From the NCBI GenBank assembly GCA_029339505.1, contig JAQISU010000245.1, positions 496,001-560,000 of the forward strand: a stretch of DNA of 64,000 bases, given 5' to 3'. Positions 31,262 to 39,812 of the stretch are shown here, in pieces. Source of the DNA: Unio delphinus (taxonomy: Eukaryota; Mollusca; Bivalvia; Unionida; Unionidae). The notes beneath the pieces are model-generated. The model searched no databases. It was not told the origin of the DNA and was given only the letters and a program-made list of their open reading frames with translations. A program made the translations under genes and the position numbers. Every line of letters begins with the position of its first letter. Position 1 is the first letter of the stretch.

Positions 31262-31372
31262 GTTTCCGTCTCTTGGACGTTTTTTGGGTCTATCGAGATT
31301 AAATCTAGGATTGATTTTTAATAATCTCTTAAACTCCTTATCAGCATTGAATTCAGCATTTTTCGAAGGCAA
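30870..31372 (-). repeat. tandem coding repeats at the polymerase N-terminus, copy C
   Basis: Five KEFKRLLKI units and seven FNLD units, about 30 residues each, linked by KKRNKRPRDGNM. Copies B and D have one unit. Each full repeat supplies a Met in frame, so the array may have restored a start after the original ATG was lost. Confidence 0.9.
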
Positions 31373-31389
31373 TCTCTTGAACTCCTTGA

Positions 31390-31432
31390 TGCTATACTAA
31401 AAACAAGTGTCTAAATGAAAGGTTTATGTATA
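31390..31432. promoter_or_regulatory. divergent promoter between polymerase and Cys-rich gene, copy C
   Basis: About 45 bp of AT-rich sequence, ACAAGTGTCTAAATG then TTTATGTATAATG. The equivalents in B and D keep ACAAGTATTTAAA and TATATAATG. The right-hand TATAATG overlaps the start codon of the Cys-rich gene. Confidence 0.4.
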
Positions 31433-31474
31433 ATGAATCACTGCAATGGATCAGTCAATGAATTAGACAAATAG
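31433..31474 (+). pseudogene. Cys-rich protein remnant, copy C
   Basis: Only 13 codons remain: the first four and last five residues of the 107-120 residue protein of copies B and D, joined by a short middle piece. The zinc-site Cys residues are deleted. Confidence 0.8.
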
Positions 31475-31486
31475 TATAGTATACTA

Positions 31487-31978
31487 ATGAACCAGGAATT
31501 CAGACCACACCCAGTGAGTACAAATTATGAAGCATCCAGTGATGGTGTTGTAAGACACTGTAGACTGAAGAACCCAGTTGGGTGGGATAATGGTATGGGG
31601 TATTTGTTCTTTACTGTTGGAAAGAAGAAATATTACAATCATCGTTTCGTATTTGAATGTTTCAATGGATTGATCAAAAATGGTTTTGTTATCGATCACA
31701 AGGATTCTAATCCAAGGAACAATTCTTTATCAAATCTGCAAGCAATCACACAGAGTGAGAATTCCAAACGAGGAAGGACTGGCATTTGTTAAAAAAAAGT
31801 GAAACCAGTAAAATCTTTGAATACAACAACTAACGAAGAAAAAATATTTAAATCAATATATGAAGCCGGCAAGTATTTCAATATTTGTAGAGCCTCAGTA
31901 CGATTCGTTGCAGAGGGGGTTTGTCGATCGGCTATTTCAAAAAGGACGGGACAAAAAGTTCAATTTAGTTATGTCTGA
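31487..31978 (+). pseudogene. HNH/NUMOD endonuclease, copy C
   Basis: The first 101 codons hold the HNH core (HRFVFECFNGLIKNGF, IDHKDSNPRNNSLSNLQAI). An in-frame TAA at 31790-31792, in a linker next to an A8 run, separates it from the C-terminal NUMOD1-like domain (SLNTTTNEEKIFKS, EAGKYFNIC), open to 31978. The nuclease part alone could still be made. Confidence 0.7.
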
Positions 31979-32022
31979 TGCGTCATATTTTTCATTTAGA
32001 AATATATAATTGTTATAGAATA

Positions 32023-32379
32023 ATGAATTCTGAAAACATGAATAGCATTTTATCCGAGATTTCAAAATTGAAAAGTTGGGATATTGAACTATCAGATGGG
32101 TTAAATCCTGATCAAATCATGTCTGATTTTCAGGATATAGAATACGGAGTTAACAACAATAAATACATGCTACCAAAGAAGTATGCGCTCATCAAAAGAA
32201 TTCAGAATTCTATTAAGGACTCTCTCGCATTTTCCAGTGACGTAAGTGTGTTCGCTCCGTTGTATACCATCGTAGAACGAATACGAAAAGAATTGGGGTA
32301 CGAATACGAATTGAAAAAGGAGGTTAATTCTAAAGTTAGAAACCTACGGGCGTTAATTCAAGAAAATGAACAATTTTGA
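32023..32379 (+). CDS. MNSEN small conserved protein, copy C
   Basis: 118 codons, open. MNSENMNSILSEISKLKS start, central DQIMSDFQDIEYG, C-terminal helix with RALIQENEQF. Present in B, C and D between the endonuclease and the large structural gene. No known family recognised; mostly helical, soluble, no Cys pattern. Confidence 0.7.
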   Translation: MNSENMNSILSEISKLKSWDIELSDGLNPDQIMSDFQDIEYGVNNNKYMLPKKYALIKRIQNSIKDSLAFSSDVSVFAPLYTIVERIRKELGYEYELKKEVNSKVRNLRALIQENEQF

Positions 32380-32550
32380 TTGACCGACCATTTATCATTA
32401 TTTGATTGACCGACTATTAATCATTATTTGATTGACCGACTATTAATCATTTTTTTTTAGCCGACCCTCAAGGGATGTCAAAAATCGATGGTGTTAGGTC
32501 GGGATTGAAAAATTGTTTTACAATTGAAAAATTGTTTCTGATTTTAAATA
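32380..32550. repeat. short tandem repeat spacer, copy C
   Basis: Three copies of TTATTTGATTGACCGACTAT at 32380-32450, then TTGAAAAATTGTTT twice just before the next start. B and D have unrelated repeats at the same position. Confidence 0.7.
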
Positions 32551-33569
32551 ATGGTCAATGAAGCATTAACAACCCGATTGGCTCGTGAACGACTGGATGC
32601 AATCAGGAGATTTGTACCAATTCGTGACTCTGTACGGAATAAACTGCAACAACGACAACAAGCGCAGACTGACTTTTCTGTGTCAAGTGAACAATTGTTT
32701 ACTCCGATAACAAGTGCGACCAAAGATGTGAAAAAGTTAACTGAAGCAGCGATATACGGAGATATTCCTGAGCGAGAACGAGTAAAGAAGGCGCCGCTGC
32801 TTGATACGCTTGAAAAGATAGCAGCAGAGACCGGACAAACACGCGCAGGGATACAACAGTTATCCAGTGATATAAAAACTCAGCGCGAGTATGAACAATT
32901 AGCTGATATTGATGATTCTGTGCCTGAACCACAACCTGTTGATGTCGTCACCCCAAAAGGTATCCCCTTTATAGACAAATTCACCGAAGAAGCTATAACA
33001 GAAATCAAACGACCTAAATTAATAAAAACCAACGATTATGCAGATTTTGGCGTTTTCGCTGCCCAAAAATATTATTCAAGGGAAGAGTTTTTAAAAGACG
33101 AGTATAAAAACAGTAGAATTAAACGAGACGACTGGGTAGATTGGTTATATAAAACGAATAAGGGGATTACTGGTAATTTGAAAAAGGATACAGTTGAGTA
33201 TAGATCTTTTAAAGTAGGAGTTGATAGCTATGGTATACAAAAACAACAAAGTCGAGGCCAACAAAGGAAATTACTTGATGATAGTGAGGGCGCAACTGGT
33301 ACAACTGAGGAAACAAGCGGAAAGGATATTCGATTGGAAATCCAAAGGATGTCTTTGACTCTACCACGACATGTCCTGGTAGTGTTATCAATGATATATC
33401 ACGATTAGAAGTTCTTATAGGAGGTTTCCGAGCTGGAAATAACTCACCGGAAATAATTAATGAAGCAGCTGATATCTGTAGACGGTTATTTGCCGGCGGT
33501 ATCATGGATATCAAAACATATCGAGATTTCATTGGCGAGTTAGTGGAAAGTGGGTATCACAGTGATTAA
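32551..33569 (+). pseudogene. large putative structural protein, copy C
   Basis: Open for 285 codons from MVNEALTTRLARERL, then a frameshift near 33365 cuts off the conserved last 65 codons (ISRLEVLIGG, GGIMDIKTYRDFIGEL). This is the best view of the N-terminal two thirds: basic helical start, repeated KQT-type segment and a charged middle. Virion role inferred from neighbours; no enzyme motif seen. Confidence 0.75.
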
Positions 33570-33586
33570 TCACCGAGACTGAATAA

Positions 33587-33600
33587 AAACGCTAGCGTTT
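33587..33600. repeat. CTAG-centred palindrome AAACGCTAGCGTTT
   Basis: Intergenic copy of the 14-16 bp palindrome that also sits inside genes at 27190, 28626 and 55624. Located between the large structural gene and the core-like gene. Confidence 0.85.
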
Positions 33601-33631
33601 CCAATTGAAAAATGGTTTCTGATTTCAAATA

Positions 33632-34063
33632 ATGATCATACACTACAATCATGATAAACCAACCCCCGTCTACGTAGTTAATTCACGGTTTCCAGTTTAT
33701 AGAGCATACTACGGAGATGGTTTAGGCAATACCATTGCAGGGTTATTTGCGAGAATGGCTCCAAAAGTGATGCCGTTAGCTAAACAACTAGGAATGAAAG
33801 CAATTGAAGTTATTCGTGATAAGGGTATTAGTGCTGTTGGAGATTTTGCTGGAAAAGCGTTTTCAACTGCGAAGAATAAAATAACATCATTAGTGAGACG
33901 AAAAAAGAAACCGTTACCATCTACAGCGGAAATGCCTGCAAGTGTTAGTAGAATTATAAATAACGCAGTAGACGAAAAATTAGCGTCGATGGCTTTAACT
34001 CCCGACCAAAGCAATATTGCAAATATGATAGCAGGAAGCGGCTTTAAAAAACTACGTCGATGA
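33632..34063 (+). CDS. small core-like structural protein, copy C
   Basis: 143 codons, intact. N-terminal YNHDKPTPVYVVNSRFPVYR, Gly-rich YYGDGLGNTIAGLFARMAP, amphipathic middle, basic stretch RRKKKPLP, and a tail with MIAGSG, which fits the adenain rule (M/I/L)xGx-G. Adintovirus-like elements have a comparable small protein before the capsid gene, perhaps a DNA-condensing or membrane-active component. The function is inferred. Confidence 0.75.
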   Translation: MIIHYNHDKPTPVYVVNSRFPVYRAYYGDGLGNTIAGLFARMAPKVMPLAKQLGMKAIEVIRDKGISAVGDFAGKAFSTAKNKITSLVRRKKKPLPSTAEMPASVSRIINNAVDEKLASMALTPDQSNIANMIAGSGFKKLRR

Positions 34064-34109
34064 AAATCGTTTATGATTTCACGATTTAGACTCTGATAAA
34101 TAGAATAAA

Positions 34110-35525
34110 ATGTTCAAAAAATCACATGATCCGGCGTTTGATATAGACGCCCCAGTTGGCAAGGATGATTCTGTACGCGATTATCAATATTACGCCTATC
34201 ATGCCATAGACTCAAATAGTCGAGCAAGAATTGAACTTCAAGTCCATGATACCAGTAAATACTTTTTGCCCTGTGAAGCGTTTATTGAAGTAGAAGGAGA
34301 ACTTGTAACAGCTGCTGATACTACTGCTGTACCAGCACCGTTTCCAGCTGGTACTCAAGTCGGTTTTGTCAATAATGGTATCATGGCGTTATTTGAGAGT
34401 GCAAAATATCTCATTGATGGAAAATAAATCGAGTCGATAGATCGCGATGTTGATGTGGCTACAACAATAATCGGGTTAGCGAGATATTCCGATGATTATA
34501 CAAGATCAGCAGGACCTTCTATGATGTTTGCAAAAGATGCTACAAATACCGCTGTAGGAAAACAATTCGTTGTAAGACGACCAAATGATCGTGCTGCTAA
34601 CCCTGCTCCTGCTGGTATCGAAGATATGATTATAAACAACGATGTTAATTTCAATCTAGGGGCTGCAACACGTATTTCAATGTTGCAAGGAGCGCGTAAA
34701 TCATTTTCATGCGCGATTCCACTGCATCACATATTTGGATTCTGTAGAAACGTCCGAAAAGTTATTTATGGGGCGAAGCATACAGTATCGCTTGTACGAA
34801 AGAGTGATGATAGTGACGCAATCTGGAGGATTCCAGCAGATGTTGCAAATCCAAATGCTGATGCCGGTAAAGTCAATTTAACAAAAATATCATTGTGGAT
34901 GCCAGTGTTGACTCCAGCAATCACCGCAGAAGAACGATTACTATCATTTATGGACCAAGGAGGAAAGTCGTTGTTGAGTTGGCTAACCGTGAGTACAGAT
35001 GTGAAGCAATCAAATCTGAACGGGTTATTCACGTGGAATCTAGCATCAAAACAAGGTGTTGCTGCGCCACGTCATATATTTATTGCGTTACAGGATAACA
35101 CACGAGTTGGCAATCAACTCTCCAGCCATATGATATTTGATCAGTTAGGTGTGAAAGACGTCTCACTGAGAATAAACGGCCAACAGGAACCATCCGAGGA
35201 TATACAACTTAATTACTCAGAAAATCATATTGCACGCGTGTATCATCGTCTGTTGTCATTTATGGCACGTGATCAAAATGTCGATACTGGTTTGCAAATA
35301 TCACAATATGATTTTAAAAATCTGTATCCGATCTATTACTTCTCACTGGAACATCTCGATTTAACAAGACAGTCCGTCGTTGATATACACTTTAGAGCTA
35401 ATGTGACTCGTGGTGCTATTGCTAATTATAGAGCGGTTGCTGTCATTCTCAGTGATAAATCAATGCTACTTGAAGGTGTTGGTGGAAGAATGAGAGTGGT
35501 AGATGCCCCAGTAGAAAACATGTAA
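34110..35525 (+). pseudogene. major capsid protein, copy C, one nonsense codon
   Basis: Full-length homologue of the intact copy D gene, open except for a TAA at 34425-34427 replacing the Glu codon in the IDGKEIES segment. The signature FSCAIPLHHIFGFCRN is near 34708 and the end is GGRMRVVDAPVENM. With a single stop, this copy was lost recently or relies on another copy for capsid. Confidence 0.9.
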
Positions 35526-35565
35526 TTGAAATTGTAAACGATTTAGAATCAATCAATTATGTATA

Positions 35566-36075
35566 ATGTCATATAGTGTTATTAGTGTTGCGTTAACTCC
35601 CGGTCAATTAAAAAAATTGCAATCGGAATCAGCTAAAAAATGTGGAACCACAATCACGTTGAAACCCAACCAAATGACAGGTGGTGCAAATAAACTATCG
35701 CTGACAACTCGTCAAATAAAACATTTCAATGATGCACTTGCAGCCAAAAAAGGTGTTCAGATTACTCTCTCTGCGGCTGCTATCAAAAATATGATTAAAA
35801 CAGGCGGTATATTTCCGTTGTTAGCTGCGATTCCAGCATTGATTGCAGCAGCAGCCTCAGCGGTGGCTAAAGCGGCTGCGTTAGGAGCCGTTGGTACTGC
35901 AGCAGGAATGGCACTAAAGAAAGCAACTGGGAAAGGATATAAAAAAAAGGGAAAGGGTCTAAGACTACCAGGAACCCCGTATTCGTGGTACAACGGAAAG
36001 GGTCTAAGACTACCAGGAACCCCGTATTCGTGGTACAGCGGAAAGGGTCTAAGACTACCAGGAACGATTTATTAA
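35566..36075 (+). CDS. pX-like virion protein with repeat tail, copy C
   Basis: 169 codons. Adenain-type site MTGG-A at residues 37-41; GGIFPLLAAIPALIAAA followed by an Ala-rich segment resembles adenovirus pX (mu precursor). An A8 tract near 35940 keeps the frame open into three GKGLRLPGT units (two followed by PYSWY). Copies B and D have A7 there and stop at once. pX binds the viral genome in adenovirus; the same role is inferred here. Confidence 0.7.
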   Translation: MSYSVISVALTPGQLKKLQSESAKKCGTTITLKPNQMTGGANKLSLTTRQIKHFNDALAAKKGVQITLSAAAIKNMIKTGGIFPLLAAIPALIAAAASAVAKAAALGAVGTAAGMALKKATGKGYKKKGKGLRLPGTPYSWYNGKGLRLPGTPYSWYSGKGLRLPGTIY

Positions 36076-36095
36076 TTCAGGAATCGAAGATTCCT

Positions 36096-36533
36096 ATGTC
36101 CAATTTTGATTTAATGGATGCTGCTAAAAAACTGGCGATTAAAAACTTTAGAGGTGTCTTTATGAAAGACCAATTACCACATCAACCAAACAGCGTTGAA
36201 ACCGGAATCATTAATTTAGATAACAGCACCGGACCTGGTACTCACTGGGTTGCATACGCTATTGATCCACGTGGGATTGTCTATTTTGATTCATATGGAT
36301 TAGCCCCACCAAAAGAGTTTATGCGGTATATAAAAACCCTTCCAATGAAGACTTGGTATTCTACGCTACCAACACAACAAATGAATGACCCACCAATATG
36401 TGGCAGCGAAGTATTAAATGTCCTTGACGCTATTTCTAACTCCTTGAGTAACCCAAGCGGAAAACCACCACATGTTGTCGTGAATGAATACACTAGCAAT
36501 CGCTTTTTAGAGAGAGAAAGAGTTTTACAATAA
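36096..36533 (+). CDS. adenain-type cysteine protease, copy C
   Basis: 145 codons from MSNFDL. His in GTHWVAY, Asp in VYFDSYG, Gln in TQQMND and Cys in PPICGSEV are all present. It matures virion precursors in the family. The start lies just after the pX-like repeat tail, and the stop is directly followed by the fibre gene ATG (one base between). Confidence 0.9.
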   Translation: MSNFDLMDAAKKLAIKNFRGVFMKDQLPHQPNSVETGIINLDNSTGPGTHWVAYAIDPRGIVYFDSYGLAPPKEFMRYIKTLPMKTWYSTLPTQQMNDPPICGSEVLNVLDAISNSLSNPSGKPPHVVVNEYTSNRFLERERVLQ

Positions 36534-36534
36534 C

Positions 36535-37478
36535 ATGATTGATATTTGGGGGAGATCTTTGAAACCCAAACCCGATGGCACTGCACCACCTGATTCTGTC
36601 AAGGATATAAAAAAATAATTGAAGATGAAATCGCTGAGACGTTAAATTTAACAAGTGTTGATCCTAATGAAATAGTTGTATTTCAAGACAAACAGGGTAA
36701 ATTGAAATCCAGTGATGTGTCATTGGATGATATTTTAGTTAAACAACGAAACGCAATCGAGAACACCGTTGCGTTATTTTCCGATCAGGGTAAATTGAAA
36801 ACCAGTAATATTTCTCTGGATGATATTTTGGTTAAACAACAAAACGCAATCGAGGATACTATCGCGTTATTTTCCGATCAGGGTAAACTCAAACCGGGTG
36901 TACTCGTTTCGACGATTACAGATCGATTAAAAACTCTCAACGATGAGTTAAAAAATTTTGTGGTTGTACTGGCAACGCTTGAATCTAAAATTGAAGATAA
37001 CGGAAAACAGTTTTCAGTTTTTCGTAGAAATATCATTGATAAATTTATTGGAACCCAGTTGGATAAAATTGAAATAAAACTCCCGGATATTAAAAAATCC
37101 ATCGATGAGACGAAAACTTTCATCGAAGCCGTCAAAGGTGATTTTTCGAGGATGATAACAATCATTGAAAAAACAAAAATTCCTCATGAGAAAACCAACA
37201 ACGTAGTATATACAATCCAACACGGATCATTTGAGTGGACACCTGCAAACAACAAATTAGATATCACTGCTACTATCAAGGGTATTTATCGATTAACGCT
37301 GGTAGCACCAATTCAATTTAATATATCATCGTCGAGTTCATCCGGGGTCAATAATGTGATATCAACGATCATCGACAAGGATAAAACTGAAAAGTTCACT
37401 ATAACAGCTACTGATAAAGATTTGGCTAGAACTTCGGTATCATGGTATGTAGAATTCGTAGCGGATTTAAGTAAATAA
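36535..37478 (+). pseudogene. fibre-like protein, copy C, frameshifted near start
   Basis: MIDIWGRSL start, then a 7-A tract near 36610 leads to a TAA after about 25 codons, where copy D has A8 and stays open. From about 36620 the frame is open to 37478: two 29-residue shaft-like units (VSLDDILVKQRN), a coiled-coil stalk (IEIKLPDIKKSIDETK) and a beta-rich C-terminal head starting VVYTIQHGSFEWTP. This is the layout of a trimeric attachment fibre; receptor unknown. Confidence 0.75.
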
Positions 37479-37529
37479 CTAAATTGAAAGGATTTCACAA
37501 TTGAAAACGCTAGTGTTTTTAAAATAAAA

Positions 37530-38075
37530 ATGATTTCATCAACTCAATGTCGCTATGATCAGGTCAGAGAATTTCAGAATAGACTCAAAACCCTCACTGA
37601 GGAGTATCAAATAAAAATAAAAAAATACCGACGAAGAATCACCGCAATTGATGTTATTATATACTCGGTGTCAAGCGTTCTCACTGGTGCCGGAATAATA
37701 CTAGCATCTGTTACAATGATTGCCCCGGTCGTAGTTCCAATTTGCATTTCTGCGGTGGCTACAATCGGGGGTATATCAACCGGGATAGCAAAAAAGATAT
37801 CATCATGCAGCCAGAGTAAACTGCAGAATTACTTACTTCAATTTCATATTGCATCAACCGCATATTCGCAATTATCATTGATGATATCGTCGTCACTCGA
37901 TAATACGATTATATCAGATAGTGAATTCTCAGCGATGGTCAGTATTTTTGATTCCGCGATATCGAAATTAGAGCGACAACATGAGTATAATAACAATGAC
38001 AACACCGATGGAATCAGAAAACACGAACCCAAAAAACAAAATGATCTCAATAATATCAACATTACCAGATTGTGA
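37530..38075 (+). CDS. coiled-coil protein with two membrane helices, copy C
   Basis: 181 codons. QVREFQNRLKTLTEEYQIKI coiled coil, then two hydrophobic segments (about residues 45-70 and 73-92, VTMIAPVVVPICISAVATIG), then a helical tail with MVSIFDSAISKLE. The pattern resembles a membrane-associated protein common in adintovirus-like elements; function unproven. Its last codons are altered by a tandem duplication that also copies the penton start. Confidence 0.7.
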   Translation: MISSTQCRYDQVREFQNRLKTLTEEYQIKIKKYRRRITAIDVIIYSVSSVLTGAGIILASVTMIAPVVVPICISAVATIGGISTGIAKKISSCSQSKLQNYLLQFHIASTAYSQLSLMISSSLDNTIISDSEFSAMVSIFDSAISKLERQHEYNNNDNTDGIRKHEPKKQNDLNNINITRL

Positions 38076-38232
38076 GTTCTCAGTGATGGTCAGTATTTAT
38101 GATTCCTCGATACCAAAATTAGAAATAAATCATGAGTATAATAACAATGACAACACCGCAGGAATTACTTCAACGAATAGTGGAGAACACGAACCCAGTA
38201 CAAACAAGCATGATATCAATAACATCAACGAA
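37918..38232 (+). repeat. tandem duplication of membrane-protein end and penton start, copy C
   Basis: 37918-38062 and 38071-38232 are diverged direct copies (shared GTGA.TTCTCAG.GATGGTCAG and ATGAGTATAATAACAATGAC). Copies B and D have one unit. The first penton start (37981) leads into a non-penton frame; the second (38132) is the working one. Confidence 0.85.
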
Positions 38233-39526
38233 TCCAGAATTCAGTGTGAATTTCCCCTCTCCGGTCCCGGTGAAGGAGATAGCGCTTGCAAAACTACGAG
38301 TGTATCACAGTTGGCCTAATATCAGATCAAAATCATTTGGTGGTCAACAACCGAATAATTCTTTAGTGTTTGCAAATAAGAATAAACCCGACGGAACTCC
38401 AGACTGGAACGTCGTTTCGATACCAACAGGGTCATACCAAATCGAACAAATCAATGATGAATTCGCGCGTAGAATAAAATCGATTACTGGAGTAGAGTCA
38501 AAAATCGCTATAACAGTTCATGAACCGACGCTATCATCCGCAATTGAGATAAGCACAGAAGGATACGTAGTAGATATCTATCAAAGCTCAATAAGAACCG
38601 TACTAGGATGGCCTGAATTACCGCCCCAGAGTAAAACTCTGGAGGAAACCGTTGATTTACCAGAACCACAAAAAACTGATTATGTCACAGACAGGATAAA
38701 ACCTAAAAATCCAATAAGGAGTTATAAAAAATACAACATATTTATAGAGTTTTTTGGGTTAGCATACGAACATAGGGCGGAGGGTGGACCATTGCAGGAA
38801 TATAATTTTGTTAACGAACCTGAAATCATTAAAAATTTCACAGCAATGAATAATGATTTATCGCTGTTGTTAATATCTCTTAAATCCGGCTCTCTCAGCC
38901 GAGATGAATTTATCAGCGTCGTAGAAACATGCAATAAAATTATCGACGATATGGAAACATTTAATTCACAAATTATTCAAGTAATACTCGATGATAAAAA
39001 CCCCACATCGAGAACAGGATTTGCAAATCAATATAAAATCCGCGTTGAAGATATCCCAACATATAAACTACCAGGATATAACGTACCGGAACTAAAAAAA
39101 CTTCTCAGTGACACCATCGATATTGGTTTTAAAATAATTCATGATGCATGGAAAAAAACAGCATCACCGGAAATAAAAATCCTCAAACACAATAATGACC
39201 CAGACGGTGGCGGCAGGCATATCGCTCCGTTCAACGTGAATATATCCTCAGTGATTGCGCTTAATTTAGTGTGTGATGTTATCGAAGGAAGCTATCAGAT
39301 TAATCTAGAGCAATCAAATCAAGCTCAGCAAGGATATATTCTTTATTCATTTGCACCAACAGCTCCTCCAGGATTCCTAATTATTGAAAACCCAATTAAT
39401 CCTGTCTACATGCGATGCCATAATAATTCATTAACCAGAATTAATTTCAAACTCACCGACCAGTCAAATAATCTGATTGATTTACAAGAAGAGGTGTTAG
39501 CGATTAGCCTGTTTGTGAAATCATAA
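38132..39526 (+). CDS. penton/minor capsid protein, copy C
   Basis: 464 codons, intact. The N-terminal half has the Polinton penton pattern EFSVNFPSPVPVKEIALAKL, RVYHSWPNI, IPTGSYQIEQIN and VDIYQSSIRTVLGW; the C-terminal half has VIALNLVCDVIEGSYQIN and SFAPTAPPGFLIIENP. Between them lies a helical insert of about 170 residues (SLLLISLKSGSLSRDEFI, YNVPELKKLLSD) that I do not know from usual family members. Forms capsid vertices. Confidence 0.85.
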   Translation: MSIITMTTPQELLQRIVENTNPVQTSMISITSTNPEFSVNFPSPVPVKEIALAKLRVYHSWPNIRSKSFGGQQPNNSLVFANKNKPDGTPDWNVVSIPTGSYQIEQINDEFARRIKSITGVESKIAITVHEPTLSSAIEISTEGYVVDIYQSSIRTVLGWPELPPQSKTLEETVDLPEPQKTDYVTDRIKPKNPIRSYKKYNIFIEFFGLAYEHRAEGGPLQEYNFVNEPEIIKNFTAMNNDLSLLLISLKSGSLSRDEFISVVETCNKIIDDMETFNSQIIQVILDDKNPTSRTGFANQYKIRVEDIPTYKLPGYNVPELKKLLSDTIDIGFKIIHDAWKKTASPEIKILKHNNDPDGGGRHIAPFNVNISSVIALNLVCDVIEGSYQINLEQSNQAQQGYILYSFAPTAPPGFLIIENPINPVYMRCHNNSLTRINFKLTDQSNNLIDLQEEVLAISLFVKS

Positions 39527-39556
39527 AGACTCGATCAAATTATTTATGATTTTTTG

Positions 39557-39807
39557 TTAACCCAGAACTGAAAACTTTAGCAGCAGAGAGGGTGGATGAC
39601 AACAAGTTGCGACCAAAATTAATTAAAAAATCGTTTTCATTTTTTTAGTTAAAATGATTTCGTAGGGAGATTTCAATCAATTTTTTGTCTGAAAACGTTG
39701 TAGGGTTCACCTTTTTTTGGTTAAAATAAGATCGTAGGAAGGCTCGTTTTAGGATTTCAATCAAAATTTTGTCTAAAAACGTTGTAGGATTCACCCTCTC
39801 TGCTGCT
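39557..39807 (-). repeat. right terminal inverted repeat, copy C
   Basis: Exact inverted partner of 25027-25277. The outer end CCCTCTCTGCTGCT is followed by the duplicated target TCTTA at 39808-39812. Confidence 0.95.
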
Positions 39808-39812
39808 TCTTA

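Larger units (their letters stand above)
25027..39807 (+). mobile_element. Polinton/adintovirus-like element copy C, complete
   Basis: 14,781 bp between 251-bp TIRs, flanked by the 5-bp direct repeat TCTTA (25022-25026 and 39808-39812). It begins AGCAGCAGAGAGGG. The left block encodes ATPase, zinc ribbon/PLA2, integrase and polymerase-helicase with HNH; the right block encodes the virion proteins. ATPase, integrase, polymerase-helicase, protease, membrane protein and penton are open. The capsid gene has one stop, the fibre gene has a frameshift and the Cys-rich gene is deleted. TIR identity looks perfect, which suggests a recent insertion. Confidence 0.95.

Noticed and set aside
30885..31400. 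Leucine-rich plus-strand ORF over the polymerase N-terminus
   Set aside because: It is the complement of the coding repeats of the polymerase, kept open by the repeat period.
34425..34427. Programmed stop readthrough in the copy C capsid gene
   Set aside because: The stop is not shared in position with B or D, no readthrough context is evident, and a simple Glu-to-stop mutation explains it.
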